64,000 nt of DNA from Rhizobium gallicum bv. gallicum R602sp (lineage in GTDB: Bacteria; Pseudomonadota; Alphaproteobacteria; Rhizobiales; Rhizobiaceae). Shown here piece after piece: positions 18,809-26,577 of the stretch (positions within the stretch are counted from its first letter, which is position 1; every line of letters begins with the position of its first letter). The translations under genes and the position numbers were made by a program. Under the pieces are notes generated by a model. That model saw only the letters and a list, made by a program, of their open reading frames with translations, was not told the DNA's origin and did not search any database. The stretch is from assembly GCF_000816845.1 (NCBI RefSeq), contig NZ_CP006877.1:191501-255500 (forward strand), written 5' to 3'.

Positions 18809-19780
18809 TTACGGGGAGGGCCAGTGCGGCCTCGCCTCCTCCTTTTCGCTCCGCCGGCCTTTTCTGCGTGGTTTTGCTGACATGGCCGCCTCCTCGAATG
18901 GCGTGGCAACGCCAAGCCTTTGGGCAAGCGAGCGTGCATCTGTCGGCGCGCGAACCTTCACGTCGTTGTCGAAATAGACGAAGACGTCACGGCCTTTGGC
19001 TGACGTCTTGAGCGGCGGCAGTACGCGATGGGCATCTTCCGGCTCGTGTCCGCGCGCCCATGCCGCGATACGTTTGGCCCATGCATCGAGCGCCGCATCG
19101 TCGTATCCGCTGACATAAAGCTCCTCGGATCCATGAAGACGGCAATAGACGAAGTCGGCAGTGACATCCATCAGGCGCGGCCACTCGACCGTGTCGGCGC
19201 AGACGAGCCCCACGTGATGTTTTCGCAGCAGTTCGATGAATTCCTTGGCGCAAAAACTGTCGTGGCGAATTTCCAGCGCGTGACGAAGCGGCTGCTGCAC
19301 ATCGCTTTCCAGCCAGTCACGGCCGTTCAGCCGGTCATCATGGCGCTTTGCAAGCTTTGCCGCGTCATCCGTATCTTTCGGCAGCATTGCCAGAAATCGC
19401 GCGAAAAGTTCTGCGTCGAATTTCATGGTCGGCGGAAACTGCCAAAGAATGGGGCCGAGCTTTGGCCCCAGCCGCAGGAGGCCGGACGCCATGAAATTGG
19501 CAAGCGGCGTCTCGACGTCGCGAAGCCGCTTCAAATGCGTGATGTAGCGTGAACCTTTAACGGCGAAGACAAAGCCGTCCGGTGTCGCCTCCCGCCAACG
19601 CGCAAAGGCGTCAGGCTTTTGCAATCCGTAAAACGTGCCGTTGATTTCAATGGAGGCAAAACTGCGCGCGGCAAAATGCAATTCGTGCTTCTGCGGCAGG
19701 CCTCCAGGGTAAAATACCCCGCGCCACGGCGCATAGGTCCAGCCGGATATGCCGATACGGATGGTGCCGTTCCTTGCCAT
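18809..19780 (-). CDS. DUF72 family protein
   Basis: This 323-residue DUF72 (YecE-like) protein is of unknown function. It starts MARNGTIRIGISGWTYAPWR, with the family signature GTSGW-like GISGWTYAPWRGVFYP near the N-terminus. ASIEINGTFYGLQKPDAFARW follows (about residues 42-62), then QFPPTMKFD, ALEIRHDSF and FVYCRLHGSEELY. These give the TIM-barrel-like fold typical of the family. I use the ATG at 19780; an upstream TTG is possible. The C-terminus is basic (KPRRKGRRSEKEEARPH). It lies 54 bp downstream of gstI on the same strand. Confidence 0.88.
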   Translation of the reverse strand: MARNGTIRIGISGWTYAPWRGVFYPGGLPQKHELHFAARSFASIEINGTFYGLQKPDAFARWREATPDGFVFAVKGSRYITHLKRLRDVETPLANFMASGLLRLGPKLGPILWQFPPTMKFDAELFARFLAMLPKDTDDAAKLAKRHDDRLNGRDWLESDVQQPLRHALEIRHDSFCAKEFIELLRKHHVGLVCADTVEWPRLMDVTADFVYCRLHGSEELYVSGYDDAALDAWAKRIAAWARGHEPEDAHRVLPPLKTSAKGRDVFVYFDNDVKVRAPTDARSLAQRLGVATPFEEAAMSAKPRRKGRRSEKEEARPHWPSP

Positions 19781-19834
19781 GAAAGACAAACTGACCGCGC
19801 GGCCGCTTGTTCCCCCGCCGGGTCGGTCGGATAT

Positions 19835-20026
19835 TCAGGCTTGCGGTTTTCGCTTTTCTTCGGCTTCGCGAATGGCGTCTTCGTGGTACCAGGTATCGAA
19901 GGCGGCGTCGCAGACATCGGGATCGATGTCGAGCGGCTGGCGGGCCCCAAAGCGTTCGTCCGACCTGCGGAATTTTACTGGGAACTGATAGATCTTCGCG
20001 GTTTCGCGATGGACATTTGCTGGCAT
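19835..20026 (-). CDS. gstI: GstI-like inhibitor of glutamine synthetase II translation (DUF2735)
   Basis: The product has 63 residues from ATG 20026 (MPANVHRETAKIYQFPVKFR), preceded by GGAAGG. The N-terminal RETAKIYQFP block marks the DUF2735 family. In R. leguminosarum, gstI encodes a 63-residue protein, lies upstream of and divergent to glnII, and lowers glnII expression at the translational level under nitrogen sufficiency. Position, length and orientation match here. A TGC-N11-GCA NtrC-type site lies about 60-75 bp upstream and could repress gstI when nitrogen is scarce. A longer reading to 20143 lacks a good ribosome site and is rejected. Confidence 0.85.
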   Translation of the reverse strand: MPANVHRETAKIYQFPVKFRRSDERFGARQPLDIDPDVCDAAFDTWYHEDAIREAEEKRKPQA

Positions 20027-20083
20027 CGAATTGCCTTCCATTCTCTTCGCACACCGGTTGCCCGGGCACTTATAGTAACAGAG

Positions 20084-20100
20084 TGCACATGATTTGCGCA
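20084..20100. promoter_or_regulatory. Candidate NtrC-binding site in the gstI-glnII intergenic region
   Basis: TGCACATGATTTGCGCA has the TGC-N11-GCA spacing of NtrC half-sites (consensus TGCACC-N5-GGTGCA). It lies 58 bp upstream of gstI and about 230 bp upstream of the glnII sigma-54 promoter. That fits both repression of gstI and activation of glnII from an enhancer. The inner bases match imperfectly. Confidence 0.45.
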
Positions 20101-20331
20101 AATCGCCTAAAAAAACGCCAATAACTGTGGGATTCATAAGCATTTGATAAAACGAATGAAATGCCCCGTAATGCCTGCATCTTTTTGAGGCGTTATGTGT
20201 AGATCAAAAAAACGTCCTGCGTGCGGATGTGTTCCATGGTCCTAAACCCTCGCTTTCGTTGAAAGTTGACGATTGTCTGGAGGTTGATTCCCGCCGCGCG
20301 TCTCATGGCAGTCCCGTATGTCTACTCGAAA

Positions 20332-20348
20332 CTGGCACGCCACGTGCT
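20332..20348 (+). promoter_or_regulatory. Sigma-54 (RpoN) promoter of glnII
   Basis: CTGGCACGCCACGTGCT contains GG-N10-GC at the spacing required for the -24/-12 elements (consensus TGGCAC-N5-TTGCW, with TGGCAC exact and GTGCT against TTGCT). The start codon of glnII lies 88 bp downstream. Rhizobial glnII genes are known to use RpoN with NtrC. Confidence 0.82.
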
Positions 20349-20435
20349 TGGTATTAGGCATCCGGTGGTGATCAAGCACGCGCTTAGCGGTCGCTTCGGA
20401 ATTTGCTCACACCCTTACGTTTGAGAGACTGGCCA

Positions 20436-21476
20436 ATGACAAAGTATAAGCTCGAGTACATCTGGCTCGACGGTTACACACCGACGCCGAACCTGCGCGG
20501 CAAAACGCAGATTAAGGAATTTGACGCATTTCCTGCTCTTGAGCAGCTTCCGCTCTGGGGCTTTGATGGTTCCTCCACGATGCAGGCCGAAGGCCGCAGC
20601 TCCGATTGCGTGCTGAAGCCTGTTGCCGTCTACCCGGACCCGGCCCGTACCAACGGCGCTCTCGTCATGTGCGAAGTCATGATGCCCGATGGCGTCACGC
20701 CGCATCCGTCGAACAGCCGCGCAACCATCCTCGATGATGAAGACGCCTGGTTCGGCTTCGAGCAGGAATACTTCTTCTACGAGAATGGCCGTCCCCTCGG
20801 CTTCCCGGAGCAGGGTTATCCGGCTCCGCAGGGTCCGTACTACACCGGTGTCGGCTACAAGAACGTCGGCAGCGTTGCTCGCGAAATCGTTGAAGAGCAT
20901 CTCGACCTCTGCTTGGCTGCTGGCATCAACCACGAAGGCATCAATGCCGAAGTGGCCAAGGGCCAGTGGGAATTCCAGATCTTCGGCAAGGGCTCCAAGC
21001 GCGCCGCCGACCAGATCTGGATGGCTCGCTACCTGCTTCTCCGCCTCTGCGAGAAGTACGGCATCGACATCGAGTTCCACTGCAAGCCGCTCGGCGACAC
21101 GGACTGGAACGGCTCGGGCATGCATTGCAACTTCTCGACCAAGTTTATGCGCGAAGTCGGCGGCAAGGCCTACTTCGAAGCGCTCATGGCGCAGTTTGAC
21201 AAGAACCTGCAGGCTCACATCGATGTTTACGGTCCGGACAACCACCTGCGCCTGACCGGCAAGCACGAGACGGCCCCGTGGAACAAGTTCAGCTATGGCG
21301 TCGCCGACCGCGGCGCGTCGATCCGCGTTCCGCACTCCTTCGTCAAGAACGACTACAAGGGCTATCTGGAAGATCGCCGCCCGAACTCGCAGGGCTGCCC
21401 TTACCAGATCGCTTCGCAGGTCCTGAAGACGATTTCGGAAGTCCCGACCTCCGGCTTCGCTTCGGCTGCTGCCTAA
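20436..21476 (+). CDS. glnII: Glutamine synthetase type II
   Basis: GlnII makes glutamine from glutamate, ammonia and ATP. It is the eukaryote-type, non-adenylylated isoenzyme found beside GlnA in rhizobia. The 346-residue product starts MTKYKLEYIWLDGYTPTPNL at ATG 20436. It contains WGFDGSSTMQAEGRSSDCVL (about residues 42-61), EQEYFFYENGRPLGFP, the metal/ATP region EVAKGQWEFQIF, GSGMHCNFSTKFM and NKFSYGVADRGASIRVP. The length is about 100 residues shorter than type I enzymes, as expected. It is preceded by a sigma-54 promoter and divergent gstI, and is followed by a strong terminator. Confidence 0.97.
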   Translation: MTKYKLEYIWLDGYTPTPNLRGKTQIKEFDAFPALEQLPLWGFDGSSTMQAEGRSSDCVLKPVAVYPDPARTNGALVMCEVMMPDGVTPHPSNSRATILDDEDAWFGFEQEYFFYENGRPLGFPEQGYPAPQGPYYTGVGYKNVGSVAREIVEEHLDLCLAAGINHEGINAEVAKGQWEFQIFGKGSKRAADQIWMARYLLLRLCEKYGIDIEFHCKPLGDTDWNGSGMHCNFSTKFMREVGGKAYFEALMAQFDKNLQAHIDVYGPDNHLRLTGKHETAPWNKFSYGVADRGASIRVPHSFVKNDYKGYLEDRRPNSQGCPYQIASQVLKTISEVPTSGFASAAA

Positions 21477-21499
21477 GCCTTAGGCTTTCCTCCCAAGGG

Positions 21500-21528
21500 C
21501 GCCGGTTGCCTCGCAACCGGCGTTTTTT
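21500..21528 (+). terminator. Rho-independent terminator of glnII
   Basis: CGCCGGTTGC-CTC-GCAACCGGCG is a perfect 10-bp stem with a 3-nt loop followed by T6, starting 24 bp after the glnII stop. Confidence 0.92.
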
Positions 21529-21591
21529 ATTCGCCGAATGGTCTCCAAGGAAAACATTCCTTCACGCCGTCGGCCGCGCTATAGTCGCAGC

Positions 21592-22836
21592 ATGGCACAA
21601 CGAGCAGGCAGCGCTGATCTTCCATTGCATGGCGGCAGAGTTCCGAAGTGGCTCGGCGAGCGGATGACGAAGCTCGGCGCAGTGATCACCGAAGCAGTCG
21701 TGCACCATTATGGCCGGGATGAACTGCTCCGGCGCCTCGCGCATCCCTTTTGGTTCCAGTCTTTCGGTGCCGTGATGGGCATGGATTGGCATTCATCAGG
21801 CATAACCACCAGCGTGCTTGGCGCTCTCAAGCGCGGGCTAACTCCGCTTTCAAGCGAACTTGGCCTTCATGTCTGCGGTGGCCGCGGATCGCATTCGCGC
21901 AAGACGCCGGGCGAACTCGTTGCGATCGGTGATCGAGTTGGTTTCGACGGCGGGGCGCTCGCGACTGCGAGCAGGCTTGTGGCAAAAGTCGATAGCGCCG
22001 CCGTTCAGGATGGCTTTGATCTCTATCTCCATGGCTTCATCGTCACGGATGACGGCAAATGGGTCGTGGTGCAGCAAGGCATGAATGGCGACAAGCGTCA
22101 GGCCCGGCGCTATCACTGGCTCTCGGAAGGTCTCGAGAGCTTCGTCAATTCGCCGCATACGGCAATCGAGGGCCGCAGGCAGGGCAATATCATCAATCTG
22201 GCCGACAGGCGTGCCGAGCGTTCGCGTACCGGGCAGCTTGATCTTCTAACAACGCTCGGTCCGGACGGTATTTTGCGCGAAGCGGCAGCTTTGGCACGCG
22301 ATATCGCAAAGCCCGCACCGCAGCCCGACCAGCCGCTTTTGCCGCATCTCATCTTGCCCGCCCATCACGACGTCCGCGAAAAGGACGTCAACATGAAGCG
22401 CCTGCATGGCAATCTTGCAGCCGCCGCTGACCGCGGACCGGAAGATTTTGAGCAGCTTCTGCTCGTGCCCGGCGTCGGAGCGCGAACGGTACAGGCGCTG
22501 GCGATGGTTGCCGAAGTGGTTCATGGTGCGCCCTGCCGCTTTTCCGATCCTGCGCGTTTCTCGCTTGCCCACGGCGGCAAGGACCGGCATCCCTTTCCCG
22601 TCCCGCTGAAGGTCTATGACGAGACGATCAAGGTGATGAGGTCGGCCGTGCAGAAGGGCAGGCTCGGCCGCGAGGAGGAGCTGCAGGCCCTGAAACGCCT
22701 CGACGACCAGTCCCGCCAGCTCGAGCGATATGTCACTGGCCCAGACCTCAAGGAGATCGTCGCCGGCGAATTCCGAACCTCATCCGACTGGGGCGGCAGA
22801 AGCGTCTTCGGCTGGGAGAAAAAGGATTCGCCTTAA
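21592..22836 (+). CDS. DUF763 domain protein
   Basis: This 414-residue protein belongs to DUF763, found mainly in archaea and some bacteria and of unknown biochemical function. It starts MAQRAGSADLPLHGGRVPKW at ATG 21592. Family hallmarks are GRVPKWLGERMTKLGAVI (about residues 15-32), PFWFQSFGAVMGMDWHSSGI (about 51-70) and GLHVCGGRGSHSRKTP. A central VVQQGMNGDKRQARRYHW follows. LLVPGVGARTVQALAMVAEV resembles a helix-hairpin-helix, so nucleic-acid contact is possible. It follows the glnII terminator by 63 bp and has its own start; no operon partner is evident. Confidence 0.88.
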   Translation: MAQRAGSADLPLHGGRVPKWLGERMTKLGAVITEAVVHHYGRDELLRRLAHPFWFQSFGAVMGMDWHSSGITTSVLGALKRGLTPLSSELGLHVCGGRGSHSRKTPGELVAIGDRVGFDGGALATASRLVAKVDSAAVQDGFDLYLHGFIVTDDGKWVVVQQGMNGDKRQARRYHWLSEGLESFVNSPHTAIEGRRQGNIINLADRRAERSRTGQLDLLTTLGPDGILREAAALARDIAKPAPQPDQPLLPHLILPAHHDVREKDVNMKRLHGNLAAAADRGPEDFEQLLLVPGVGARTVQALAMVAEVVHGAPCRFSDPARFSLAHGGKDRHPFPVPLKVYDETIKVMRSAVQKGRLGREEELQALKRLDDQSRQLERYVTGPDLKEIVAGEFRTSSDWGGRSVFGWEKKDSP

Positions 22837-22878
22837 GGCGCTTCATACTGTAGGAAGTCTTTGATTTTTATTAAGAAA

Positions 22879-22968
22879 TGGCGGACAGAGAGGGATTCGA
22901 ACCCTCGGTACGCTTTCACGTACACACGCGTTCCAGGCGTGCGCCTTAAACCACTCGGCCACCTGTCC
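22879..22968 (-). tRNA. tRNA-Ser (GGA anticodon)
   Basis: The reverse complement reads GGACAGGTGGCCGAGTGG..., with acceptor stem GGACAGG paired to CTGTCCG-region sequence and an encoded CCA at 22879-22881. The anticodon stem-loop is CACGC-CTGGAAC-GCGTG, giving anticodon GGA (reads UCC and UCU). A long variable arm (GTGTACGTGAAAGCGTAC) marks a class II serine tRNA, and the T-loop GGTTCGAATC is canonical. Total length is 90 nt. Confidence 0.97.
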
Positions 22969-23190
22969 ATTTGCGTTTCGCACCCGGAGAGGAGCAAATC
23001 GTCGGAACGGCGCGATATATACCGATGAATTTTCGCTGATCAACCTAAATCTAACAGTTTTTTGACTTCTTCCGATAAAACTCCGCGCGCGCTGTCCATT
23101 GCGCTTTGGCCATGAGATAATTATTTATTGGCTAGGGTGGAGAATGGCGCGGCTGACCGGAAATCCGGCGGTAGGGCGTCGGAGGTACTG

Positions 23191-23508
23191 ATGCGTTTCT
23201 TGTTGCGTTTGGCTAGCCTTGTCGCGCTTGCTGTAGCCGTGATTGCAGGAACGATCGATTCAATTCAATCCGTTGCGGCGTCGGCAGTCGTGGTGACACC
23301 CGTGGGCGATGCCTGGCAGGATTTGAGCCCTTCGTCGCTATTGGCACTGCAGTCGTCTGTTTCCTACTATGTGCACCCGCGCTTCTATGCCTTCGTATTC
23401 CAATGGCTGATGCTGCAGCCCGCTTTTGCCGTCCTTCTGGTGATCGCGCTGCTGCTTTGGATGATGGGCTACAAGAAGCCGGCGGTGGCGGGCCGCTTTA
23501 CCGCGTAA
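23191..23508 (+). CDS. Small membrane protein with two hydrophobic segments, function unknown
   Basis: The 105-residue product starts at ATG 23191 (MRFLLRLASLVALAVAVIAG) with a GGAGGT ribosome site. A hydrophobic N-terminal segment (about residues 4-22) could be a signal anchor. A second helix lies at about 72-90 (FAVLLVIALLLWMMGYKK). Between them is a polar stretch with YYVHPRFYAFVFQWLMLQP. I recognise it as a type common in rhizobial genomes, but no function is known to me. No neighbouring gene is close enough for an operon. Upstream is tRNA-Ser and downstream a decayed msrA fragment. Confidence 0.75.
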   Translation: MRFLLRLASLVALAVAVIAGTIDSIQSVAASAVVVTPVGDAWQDLSPSSLLALQSSVSYYVHPRFYAFVFQWLMLQPAFAVLLVIALLLWMMGYKKPAVAGRFTA

Positions 23509-23560
23509 CAAACGCGCCGCCCTGGCGTATCAGCTTTGGGACCGCGAATCCACGGCAAGG

Positions 23561-23820
23561 CTGCAACAGCTAGCCACGGCAGAGCGCGTGCGCGACACGT
23601 TCGAGAGACGCCCAAATCTGCCGGCCGCACCTAAAAGATCATCACATAGAGCGCCCCGGCAGGTGAATTCTACTATGCCGAGAACTATTACCAGCAGTAT
23701 CTGGCGAAGAATCCGGATGCTTGTTACGGTATTGACGGAACCGGCGTGAGCTGCCCGATTGGTTCGAAAAATCGCATTCCAGCAGCTCATTTTGCGCAAA
23801 AATCAGCCCATCTGGACTGA
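23561..23820 (+). pseudogene. Decayed C-terminal fragment of peptide methionine sulfoxide reductase (msrA)
   Basis: Translating 23665-23820 gives [20 protein letters not shown] followed by [14 protein letters not shown], the C-terminal signature of MsrA, including the [13 protein letters not shown] block and the resolving cysteines. Just upstream in this frame, IIT-stop-SAPA replaces the usual ITTEI-xxAP. A TAG (23647-23649) interrupts where glutamate is expected, a one-base change from GAG. Further upstream, 23561-23630 resembles the preceding MsrA helix (QQLATAERVRDTF) but in another frame. The active-site N-terminal part (GCFWG) is absent. This is a remnant, not a working gene. Confidence 0.75.
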
Positions 23821-23904
23821 TTTTCAGCATCTACACGGAATTTTTACCGGCCGAAAAATTTCTCGTGAATTTTTCCCTTAGCCATGCAAGGATGCGCGCA
23901 GCCA

Positions 23905-23922
23905 GGCCTCCGGGGGGAGGCC
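23905..23922. repeat. Perfect hairpin in the leader of the nucleoside-binding protein gene
   Basis: GGCCTCC-GGGG-GGAGGCC is a 7-bp GC-rich inverted repeat about 73 bp before the ATG of the BmpA-type gene. There is no T-run. It may be a leader structure affecting mRNA stability or translation of a highly expressed binding protein. Confidence 0.45.
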
Positions 23923-23994
23923 GGTGGTTCCGCAGACATGCCTGCCGAGGGCTTGCGGGAGGACCCAGACAAATAGCAACAATAGGGCTGCACT

Positions 23995-24987
23995 ATGAAA
24001 AAAACCCTTCTTTCTTTCCTGGCCGTGGCCGCGATGTCCACGACGGCGCTCGCTGCCGACGTCAAGCCGGCTCTGGTTTACGGCACTGGCGGAAAGTTCG
24101 ACAAGTCTTTCAACGAAGCAGCCTATAATGGCGCTGAGAAGTTCAAGGCTGAAACCGGCATAGCCTATCGCGACTTCGAGCCGACCGGCGACACACAGGG
24201 TGAGCAGGCGATCCGCAACTTCGCAAGCCGCGGCTTCAACCCGGTGGTGGCCGTGTCCTTCGCATGGACCTCGGCAATCGAAAAGGTTGCTGCAGAATTC
24301 CCGGACACCAAGTTCATCATCGTCGATTCAGTCGTCGACAAGCCGAATGTCCGCTCGGTCGTCTATAAGGAAGAAGAAGGCTCGTTCCTCGTCGGCGTTC
24401 TCGCCGGCATGGCTTCCAAGACCGGTAAGGTCGGGTTCGTCGGGGGCATGGATATTCCTTTGATCCGCAAGTTCGAATGCGGCTATGAGCAGGGCGCCCG
24501 CTCCGTCAAGGCGGACATAGAAGTCTTTCAGAACATGACCGGCACAACCGGCGCTGCCTGGAACGACCCGGTTCGTGGCGGCGAGCTTACCAAAAACCAG
24601 ATCGACCAGGGCGCCGACGTCATTTACGCCGCTGCAGGCGCGACTGGCCTCGGTGTTTTGCAGACGGCTGCCGACAACAAGAAGTTTTCGATCGGCGTCG
24701 ATTCCAACCAGAACCATCTGCATCCGGGCTCCGTGCTGACCTCGATGGTCAAGCGCGTCGATCTCGCCGTCTATAACGCCTACGCCGATACGAAGAACGA
24801 CAAGTTCACCGGTGGCGTGCAGGCTCTCGGCGTCAAGGAAGACGGCGTCGGCGCTGCGATCGACGACAACAACAAGCCGCTGATCACCCCGGAAATGCAG
24901 GCCGCCGTCGACAAGGCAAAGGCTGACATCATCGCAGGAACCATCAAGGTTCACGATTACACGACGGACAACTCTTGCCCGAAGTGA
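23995..24987 (+). CDS. BmpA/PnrA-family nucleoside ABC transporter substrate-binding protein
   Basis: This is a periplasmic binding protein of the Bmp (PF02608-type) family, 330 residues. It has a signal peptide (MKKTLLSFLAVAAMSTTALA, residues 1-20), GTGGKFDKSFNEAAYNGAEK (about 31-50), and the family blocks VVAVSFAWTSAIEKVAAEFP and GFVGGMDIPLIRKFECGYEQ. A cysteine at the cleavage site is absent, so it is soluble rather than a lipoprotein. It heads an operon with an ATPase, two permeases and nucleoside-degrading enzymes, so nucleosides, probably purine and pyrimidine deoxy/ribonucleosides, are the likely ligands. An intraoperon hairpin follows the gene. Confidence 0.9.
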   Translation: MKKTLLSFLAVAAMSTTALAADVKPALVYGTGGKFDKSFNEAAYNGAEKFKAETGIAYRDFEPTGDTQGEQAIRNFASRGFNPVVAVSFAWTSAIEKVAAEFPDTKFIIVDSVVDKPNVRSVVYKEEEGSFLVGVLAGMASKTGKVGFVGGMDIPLIRKFECGYEQGARSVKADIEVFQNMTGTTGAAWNDPVRGGELTKNQIDQGADVIYAAAGATGLGVLQTAADNKKFSIGVDSNQNHLHPGSVLTSMVKRVDLAVYNAYADTKNDKFTGGVQALGVKEDGVGAAIDDNNKPLITPEMQAAVDKAKADIIAGTIKVHDYTTDNSCPK

Positions 24988-25001
24988 TCCGCGACTGAGA
25001 T

Positions 25002-25041
25002 GGGCGTATGGCGGCCAGATTTTTCCGCCATACGCCCTTTT
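25002..25041 (+). terminator. Intraoperonic hairpin with T-run after the binding-protein gene
   Basis: GGGCGTATGGCGG and CCGCCATACGCCC form a perfect 13-bp stem with a 10-nt loop, followed by TTTT. It lies between the binding-protein stop and the ATPase GTG start. It probably attenuates transcription or protects the upstream mRNA end, raising binding protein over membrane components. It also shows that the ATG at 25008, inside the stem, is not the real ATPase start. Confidence 0.82.
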
Positions 25042-25058
25042 CGTATTTGGAGCCTGCA

Positions 25059-26570
25059 GTGACAGACACGCCCGCTATTGAACTTGTGGGCATCGATAAG
25101 AAATTCGGTGCCGTTCATGCAAACAAGGACATCAACCTTACCGTCGCCAAGGGCACGATCCACGGCATCATCGGGGAAAACGGTGCCGGTAAATCGACGT
25201 TGATGTCGATCATCTACGGTTTTTATCACGCCGATGCCGGGGAAATCCGCGTCAACGGCACGCCGGTGACCATCCGCGACAGCCAGGCGGCGATCGCAAC
25301 CGGTATCGGCATGGTCCACCAGCACTTCATGCTGGTCGATAATTTCACGGTCCTGGAAAACGTCATGCTCGGCGCCGAAGGTGGCGCACTGCTGGCAAAG
25401 GGCGTTGCGTCAGCTCGCGCCGAATTGAAACGGCTGGAGAAGGAGTACGGGCTCGAGGTCAATCCGGATGCGGTGATCGAGCAGCTCCCGGTCGGCCTGC
25501 AGCAGCGCGTCGAAATCCTCAAAGCCATGTATCGCGGCGCCGAAATCCTGATCCTCGACGAGCCGACCGGCGTCCTGACACCGGCTGAAGCCGACCACCT
25601 GTTCCGCATCCTCAAGGTGTTGCGCGACCAGGGCAAGACCGTCATCCTCATCACGCATAAGCTGCGCGAAATCATGGCCATCACCGACACGGTCTCGGTG
25701 ATGCGCCGCGGCGAGATGGTCGCGACCCGTAAGACCGCGGAAACGACGGTCGAAGAGCTCGCCGAACTCATGGTTGGCCGCCGTGTTCTTTTGCGTGTCC
25801 AGAAGGGCGAGGCGACGCCTGGCGATGTGCTGCTGTCGGTCCGCAACCTGACAGTCAAGGACAATCGCGGCGTGACGATGGTTGACAACGTCTCCTTCGA
25901 TGTCCGGGCCGGCGAAATCGTCGGTATTGCAGGCGTGGCGGGCAATGGCCAGTCGGAGCTGCTGGAGGCGATCGCGGGCATCCGCAAGCCGCATTCCGGC
26001 GAGATTTTCCTTGATGGCCAGCCGATCGACAAGGCCGACGCGGCGCGCCTGCGCGAGCTGGGCCTGGCCCATATTCCAGAAGACCGCCACCATATGGGTC
26101 TCGTGCTGAAGTTCGAGGAATACGAGAACTCGGTTCTCGGCTATCACCGCAAGCCTGCCTACAGCAGAGGCCCGCTGCTCGATCTCGATGCGATCCGCAA
26201 GGATGCCATGGAGAAGATCGAGAAATACGACATCCGCCCGCCGAACCCGCGGCTGAAGACCGCCAATTTCTCGGGCGGCAACCAGCAGAAGATCGTGGTT
26301 TCCCGCGAAATCGAGCGCGACCCTGCCGTGCTCATTATTGGCCAGCCGACACGCGGCGTCGATATCGGCGCCATCGAATTCATCCACCGCCGCATCATCG
26401 AGATGCGCGACGCGGGCAAGGCGATCCTGCTCGTCTCTGTCGAACTCGATGAAATCCGCGCCCTTTCAGACCGTATCCTTGTCATGTTTGCCGGCCATGT
26501 CGTCGGCGAGAAGACGCCCGATGCCGGTGAACAGACCCTCGGCCTGATGATGGCCGGCATTGCCGCGTGA
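25059..26570 (+). CDS. Nucleoside ABC transporter ATPase with two NBDs (sugar/nucleoside CUT2-like)
   Basis: This 503-residue protein has tandem ATP-binding domains. I choose the GTG at 25059 (VTDTPAIELVGIDKKFGAVH) because GGAG lies about 9 nt upstream and the earlier ATG is in a terminator stem. NBD1 has GENGAGKSTLMSI (about residues 38-50), a degenerate signature LPVGLQQRVEILKAMYRGAE and ILILDEPTGVLTP. NBD2 has the degenerate Walker A AGVAGNGQSELLEAI (about 290-304), signature FSGGNQQKIVVSREI and LIIGQPTRGVDIG. This pattern is typical of RbsA/NupA-type ATPases. It pairs with the two following permeases. Confidence 0.92.
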   Translation: MTDTPAIELVGIDKKFGAVHANKDINLTVAKGTIHGIIGENGAGKSTLMSIIYGFYHADAGEIRVNGTPVTIRDSQAAIATGIGMVHQHFMLVDNFTVLENVMLGAEGGALLAKGVASARAELKRLEKEYGLEVNPDAVIEQLPVGLQQRVEILKAMYRGAEILILDEPTGVLTPAEADHLFRILKVLRDQGKTVILITHKLREIMAITDTVSVMRRGEMVATRKTAETTVEELAELMVGRRVLLRVQKGEATPGDVLLSVRNLTVKDNRGVTMVDNVSFDVRAGEIVGIAGVAGNGQSELLEAIAGIRKPHSGEIFLDGQPIDKADAARLRELGLAHIPEDRHHMGLVLKFEEYENSVLGYHRKPAYSRGPLLDLDAIRKDAMEKIEKYDIRPPNPRLKTANFSGGNQQKIVVSREIERDPAVLIIGQPTRGVDIGAIEFIHRRIIEMRDAGKAILLVSVELDEIRALSDRILVMFAGHVVGEKTPDAGEQTLGLMMAGIAA

Positions 26571-26577
26571 GGTCTTA

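Noticed and set aside
23530..23830. Minus-strand frames opposite the msrA remnant
   Set aside because: The plus strand carries a clear MsrA signature, so these are reverse shadows.
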